This document shows positions 59,610-64,000 of a stretch of 64,000 bases of DNA, one piece after another. Both the position numbers and the translations under genes were made by a program. Position 1 is the first letter of the stretch, and each line of letters opens with the position of its first letter. This stretch comes from Lanius collurio (taxonomy: Eukaryota > Chordata > Aves > Passeriformes > Laniidae): assembly GCA_020086605.1 (NCBI GenBank), contig JACBWW010000045.1, forward strand, positions 2,521,175-2,585,174, read 5' to 3'. Below the pieces are notes generated by a model that ran no database searches, was not told the DNA's origin, and saw nothing but the letters and a program-made list of their open reading frames with translations.

Positions 59610-60416
59610 TGTTATTAATTTAACACCCTTGGCCAATAGCTGAGAAAGACAAATCTGACTGTGAACACGCAGAGCTCCACTTTTACCTAAAACTTCCCCA
59701 AAAATTAGTGATATTCTGAATTGTGCAGCCATCACTTCAGGACCAGTCCCACTAAGTTTCCCTCTTATCCTTATTCCTAAGTTATCATGTACAGTAGGAT
59801 ACTGCAATTTTACAACTGATCCCACAGATTTTTCTAGAAATCAGGAAAATACTGGCAAATGTGCTGCCCACCAAAGCATCTCGAGCTGCTCAGTGGGGGT
59901 GGGAGAGGAGCCTCTCCCGATTTGCAGCCAAGGCACAGCCCTGGGAGCCTAAAACACACATAATGATCATAAAAACCAAAATCCAGAGGCAGCTGGGAGC
60001 AGGGCAGGAATTAGCCCGGCCTTGCTGTGTAAACAACTTGGCGGCCATTTGAAGATCCAGTGAAAACTCTGCCCTCGTTTGTCAGGAGCTCCCCACCCGC
60101 CGCAAGCTTTGTTTACATTTCCCGCTGGCTCGGGGAATTAACGCTCTTGGAGAGCTGCAAAACAAAGCAAATGCCCAAAAACAGCCGTGGAAGGGGCTTT
60201 GGGAGTTCAGCAGCAGCTCCACAGTTTGCTGGTGGTGGCTGCTCTGTCCCATGTGGCTCTGGGGGGTCCCAGCCCCAGCAGTGGCTCTGCCACAAACCAG
60301 GGACTGTCCACAGTTATTTAACTGCAACAAGGGCTTGCAAGCCTCCATCCCATCTTCTTGATCAGCTCTGAGATCTCCATCCCCCACCAGAGCTCTGAGG
60401 GGAAGGTTTAACCTCC

Positions 60417-61454
60417 TTACAGAGGGGCCGCTGCTGCCCTCCCATTCTCCCTCTGGCTTTCTCCAAAGGGTTCCTCATCCTTGTCCTTCACGGAGATCTT
60501 TTTCCTGAAGGCTTGCGACAAGCTGGAGGAAGACGCCTTCCTCAGCGTGGTGAGTCTCTGCCGGAAGTTGCCCCCGGAGAAGAAGTAGAGGAGGGGATCA
60601 AAGCAGCAGTTGGCAGCTGCCAGGGGCAGGGTGACGACGACGGCTTTCTGCAGGAACACGGCGTCCCCGCAGCCGGGGCCGCGCAGGCGCAGCGCGTGCA
60701 GGTGCACCGTGCGCAGGATGTGGTACGGCGTGAAGCTCACCAGGAACGTGGTGGTCACGATGACAATCATCCACACGGCCTTGCGGCGGTTGGCCTCGTT
60801 CTTCCGCAGGGAGTTCCGCAGCAGGGTCCGGATGATCATGGTGTAGCAGATGGTGATGACAATGAAGGGGAAGATGAAGCCGATGAAGAGGGCGATGAAA
60901 TCCAGGATCACCACCAGCTTTGTCTTCTGGGAGTTCTCCGGCGGTTCGAAGCACTTGGTCTTGTTGCCGTGCTGGTACGTCCCGTTCCGCAGGAAGGGCG
61001 CGCTCGTCAGGGTGACAAACACCCAGATGCCAACGCACACAAGCTTCGCCTTCTTCTCCGACACCAGGCTGATGTTGCGGACCGGGAAGACGATGGCGAT
61101 GCAGCGGAAGAAGCTCATGGCTGTCATGAAGAAGATGCTGCAGTAGAGGTTGACGTAGAGGGCGTAGGATGAGAGGCGGCACAGGAAGTCGCCGAAGAGC
61201 CAGTGGCCCTTGTGCACGTAGTAGATGACGCGCAGGGGCAGGGTGAGCACGCACAGGAAGTCGGACAGGGCCAGGTTGAGCATGTAGACCTGGAAGGCCG
61301 TCTTCTGCCGGTAGGTGCGGATCAGCACGTACAGCACCACGCCGTTTCCCACAAAGCCCGTGATGCTGATCATGGAGTAGAGCGTGGAGTAGACGCTGTT
61401 GCGGAAGTCGTCAATGGAGTGGTGGCACGACAGGTTGGGGGACAGCGCTGTCAT
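60417..61454 (-). CDS. CYSLTR1: Cysteinyl leukotriene receptor 1
   Basis: A seven-transmembrane class A receptor of the plasma membrane. The mammalian orthologue binds LTD4/LTC4 and signals mainly through Gq. One exon codes for 345 residues (human about 337). The open frame runs 6 codons further up but begins GTG; the first ATG, 61452-61454, follows a GGCACC context. Visible marks: N-glycosylation site NLS at 7-9, IDDFRN and [10 protein letters not shown] shared with human CysLT1, GN (36-37) in TM1, D65 in TM2, disulfide cysteines C92 and C168, FFRCIAI (115-121) in place of DRY as in human CysLT1, SFTPYH in TM6, and [10 protein letters not shown] in TM7 in place of NPxxY. The second extracellular loop carries two further sites, NGT (157) and NKT (164). 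The tail is serine/lysine-rich. CYSLTR2 is excluded by these blocks. Confidence 0.95.
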   Translation of the reverse strand: MTALSPNLSCHHSIDDFRNSVYSTLYSMISITGFVGNGVVLYVLIRTYRQKTAFQVYMLNLALSDFLCVLTLPLRVIYYVHKGHWLFGDFLCRLSSYALYVNLYCSIFFMTAMSFFRCIAIVFPVRNISLVSEKKAKLVCVGIWVFVTLTSAPFLRNGTYQHGNKTKCFEPPENSQKTKLVVILDFIALFIGFIFPFIVITICYTMIIRTLLRNSLRKNEANRRKAVWMIVIVTTTFLVSFTPYHILRTVHLHALRLRGPGCGDAVFLQKAVVVTLPLAAANCCFDPLLYFFSGGNFRQRLTTLRKASSSSLSQAFRKKISVKDKDEEPFGESQRENGRAAAAPL

Positions 61455-61496
61455 GGTGCCCAGCTGAGGCACCAGCTCCTGGGGATGGTGTCAGGC
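61455..61496 (-). other. CYSLTR1: CYSLTR1 5' UTR end of coding exon
   Basis: A minus-strand acceptor TTTTCACCCCCAG lies just above 61496, giving 42 bp of leader in the coding exon before the ATG. CysLT receptor genes are known to have noncoding upstream exons. Confidence 0.6.
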
Positions 61497-61675
61497 CTGG
61501 GGGTGAAAACTCAGGTGAGGCAAAGCAGCGCAGGAAAATAAATACCCATGATGAAATAAGAGGAAAAACCGGTCATCCCACTGAGATGGGATGTGGATCT
61601 GATCCAGCCCCACTACATCCACCTTTCTCCACGTGGTACCAACAACTGGTTATGAGTGACACAACGTGACCGAGT

Positions 61676-61910
61676 CACGGAATCACATCACAGGACCACA
61701 GAATCCTTATGGCTGGAAAAGACCCTTGAGATCATCAAGTCCAACCATCAAGCACCTCCACCACCACGATCACCACTAATCCATGTCCTCAAGTGCCACA
61801 TCCATACATTTTGGCACAGATGAGGGCTCCAGCACCTCCCTGGGCTGCTTGTTCCAGGGTTTGCCCAGCCTTTTGCTGAAGATATTTTTCCTAATATCCA
61901 ATCTAAACGT
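61676..61910 (-). mobile_element. CR1 LINE fragment
   Basis: The plus strand reads GGACCACAGAATCCTTATGGCTGGAAAAGACCCTTGAGATCATCAAGTCCAACC, the reverse complement of a CR1 3' end. It lies in the presumed CYSLTR1 5' intron. Confidence 0.93.
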
Positions 61911-63101
61911 CCCCTGGTGCAACTCAAGGCCCAGTCCTCGGGACATTAAATTACCAGGAAATCTCTTAACTCCTCACAAACTGAGGCAGCTACTCAGCAA
62001 AATAGCAGAGAGGGATAAAAAAGGTGACAACAGCATTATGGAATTTAAAATAGGAGGAGCAGTCCTGGACCCTAATAACTGTTCAGCTCTGACTCTCCTC
62101 TTTTTTAAAATTAATTTTTAGTTTCTAATGGCTCAGACGCAGAACCTCCCTTGCAGCCTGAGACCATGAAAAGCTGCGAGATCAGAACTGCAGGACAAGA
62201 GGCAGCTGAAAAAACAGGACACTGTAACAACAACAACAAAAGCAGAAGCTGGGTCAAGATCAGCCATGAGAACCCACAACTGTACCACAAAAATACTCAA
62301 GATTGCTGTTAAGTGTTATTTTCATCCATAAAAATAACTTGGCGGCATTAGAGTTTCTGTCTGTCCCCAGGATTTACTGAAGTCAGAATTCAGAACCTCT
62401 CTGAGATGCTCAAGGCTTCCACATGTCAGTCAAATTTCAGCTGTTTTGGTGTTTGTACTCTTTCAAAAGAGTCCTTTGGTGTTCTGCAATGCACAAATGA
62501 CCCAAAGCTCAGCAGGTGTCAGTGAGGGGACTGTCACCACCGAGGGTACAGGGGGTGACATTCACTAAAAATCCTCATCAGACTGCACAAAGCCACCAGT
62601 TCATGTGTCAGGGACCTTTTATGCTTTAATATTTAATGGCCTTAAGTCCAGCAACCAGCCCACAATTTTATGACTCAAGGTATTTGTCCTAAAGGCAAGC
62701 AGGACTTGTTTTCTATTGAATTTCTAAACACAATTAGAGTTTTGCAACCAAAAGGAAACCTGATGATCACAATCAAACTGCTCAAGTGTAAGAGAATATC
62801 ACACCCAGAAATGCATCTGTAAAAACCAACAAGAATCCCACAAAACAGCATTTCCCAGCTGAGGGAAATCACGTTTACGTTTGCATCATGAATTGAAGAC
62901 AAACATTGCTTCTGCCACTTTTTTATTTGTACAGTCGTGGTTCACTGAACCATTAATTTGTGTGTTGGTAAATTCAGCTCACTGGGAACGTGCACAAGCA
63001 AAGGGAAACTGCAATGGATGAGAAAAGTTCCCAGAGGGAGCAAAACCCTAAACAACTGCTATTCTCCCAGTCTGATGCAGCACAGATAAATTTAGAGCTT
63101 G

Positions 63102-63515
63102 TCACAGAACCACAGACTGGTTTGCGTTGGAAAGAACATTAAAGGCTATCCCATTCCACCCCTGCCATGGGCAGGGACACCTCCCACTGCCCCAGGGTGC
63201 TCCAAGCCCTGTCCAACCTGGCCCTGGACACTTCCAGGGACGGGGCAGCCACAGCTTCTCTGGACACCCTGTGCCAGTGTCTCAAAGGGAAAAATCTAAT
63301 TCCAATATCCCATCTAACCCTGTCAGTGTGAAGCCATTCCCCGTGTCCTGTCCCTCCATCCCTTGTCCCCAGTCCCTCTCCAGTTCTCCTGGAGCCCTTC
63401 AGGCCCTGGAAGGGGCTCCGAGCTCTCCCTGGAGCCTTCCCCAGGTGAGCACCCCCAGCTCTCCCAGCCTGGCTCCATGGCAGAGGCGCTCCAGCCCTCG
63501 GAGCATCTCTGACCC
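63102..63515 (-). mobile_element. CR1 LINE fragment
   Basis: The plus strand reads CACAGAACCACAGACTGGTTTGCG, CATGGGCAGGGACACCTCCC, CTGTCCCTCCATCCC and CCTGGAGCCCTTCAGGCCC. Same subtype as 31757-32400. Confidence 0.92.
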
Positions 63516-63689
63516 CCAGTGGATTACCCTCAATTTAATTACACCACTCAAAAGCACGAAGTCGCTGCTGTCGCTCGTTCCGAGCACAAACACGAAGTGT
63601 CCCCATCCCGAGGAACGCTCCGGGCGCTGCATTCCCGGTTTGGAGAGGGACGGGAATGCCCCAAAACACCAAACGCCCCTCACAAGCCC

Positions 63690-64000
63690 CAGGTGCGCTC
63701 TGCGAGGGGACGGAGCGGGGGCGCAGAACGGGAATGGAGCGATCAGCGCGGCGAGCGGCCGCTAATTACCGCCGCAGCTCATTAGCGGCGCGGCTGCGCT
63801 CGGGGGGGATTGAGCGGCTCAAACCGGGACGGGCACAACCGGGGGGCACCGAGGCTAAGCCCCTACCCCTCACCCCGAGACCCCCCAGCCCCAGTGCAGC
63901 CCTTACCGGAGCGCTGCGGGGTCGGAGCGGGCGCGATCGGTCCCAGGCGCGCCCCCGCCGCTCTTAAAGCGGGGCGCGCCCCCGGCCCCGCCCCCGGCCC
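63690..64000 (-). promoter_or_regulatory. CYSLTR1: CpG-rich promoter, probably of CYSLTR1
   Basis: Dense CpG, GC boxes (CCCCGCCCCC) at the window edge and a TATA-like CTTTAAGAG on the minus strand at about 63960-63968. A donor CTCCG|GTAAGG (63901-63906) lies about 55 bp downstream of it, so a short noncoding exon 63907 to about 63940 could join the acceptor above 61496. The island may continue past the edge and serve another gene. Confidence 0.5.

Noticed and set aside
60513..61172. A 219-codon plus-strand frame
   Set aside because: It is the antisense shadow of the GC-rich CYSLTR1 coding exon.
60417..61454. CYSLTR2
   Set aside because: IDDFRN, FFRCIAI and [10 protein letters not shown] match CysLT1; CysLT2 has clearly different sequence at these places.
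61455..61472. An upstream CYSLTR1 start six codons earlier
   Set aside because: That codon is GTG, and the in-frame ATG at 61452-61454 fits both the leader acceptor and the family's length.

Overview
The window is vertebrate nuclear DNA and looks avian. Introns are short with GT-AG borders, CpG-rich promoters are present, and about 16 decayed CR1-type LINE fragments carry the typical 3' end (runs such as GGTTGGAAGGGACCTT and ATTCCATGATTCTATGA). There are no bacterial-style operons. Three protein-coding genes can be supported, all on the minus strand. From high to low coordinate they are CYSLTR1 (60417-61454), a 25-exon FNDC3-family gene (8251-28982, with a CpG-island first exon near 44.6 kb) and a TAF9-family gene (1798-3629). 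The order TAF9B - FNDC3C - CYSLTR1 is that of human Xq21.1, where FNDC3C survives only as a pseudogene (established knowledge, recalled). I therefore call the middle gene FNDC3C rather than FNDC3A, whose own neighbour is CYSLTR2. Here the FNDC3C frame is open and phase-consistent across all visible exons.

Layout. 1-205 is a fragment of an endogenous retroviral protease. 200-1490 is AT-rich DNA with (TA)n and about three diverged copies of a ~225-bp tandem unit. 1.5-3.63 kb holds the 3' part of TAF9B; one conserved exon and the 5' exons are missing, and single Ns sit in GC-rich tandem repeats nearby. 3.63-6.07 kb is intergenic with two CR1 pieces. 6.07-8.25 kb is the likely FNDC3C 3' UTR. 8.25-28.98 kb is the FNDC3C coding region, with a 392-bp assembly gap (22773-23164) over the proline-rich exon. 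28.98-44.58 kb is a long first intron with CR1 fragments and a well-preserved MIR-like SINE. 43.4-44.9 kb is the CpG-island promoter. 44.9-59.6 kb is intergenic, with CR1 pieces, a polypurine stretch and two perfect hairpins. 59.6-61.5 kb holds the CYSLTR1 3' UTR, coding exon and 5' UTR acceptor. A CpG-rich edge (63.7-64.0 kb) has a plausible first exon for CYSLTR1.

The three genes do not form a pathway. TAF9B is a histone-fold subunit of TFIID/SAGA-type complexes, FNDC3C is a tail-anchored protein with nine fibronectin III domains, and CYSLTR1 is a leukotriene receptor. What they share is an ancient syntenic block that mirrors the FNDC3A-CYSLTR2 block, consistent with an old duplicated segment. 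Exon borders were read by eye from splice consensus, frame continuity and family similarity. No alignments were run.
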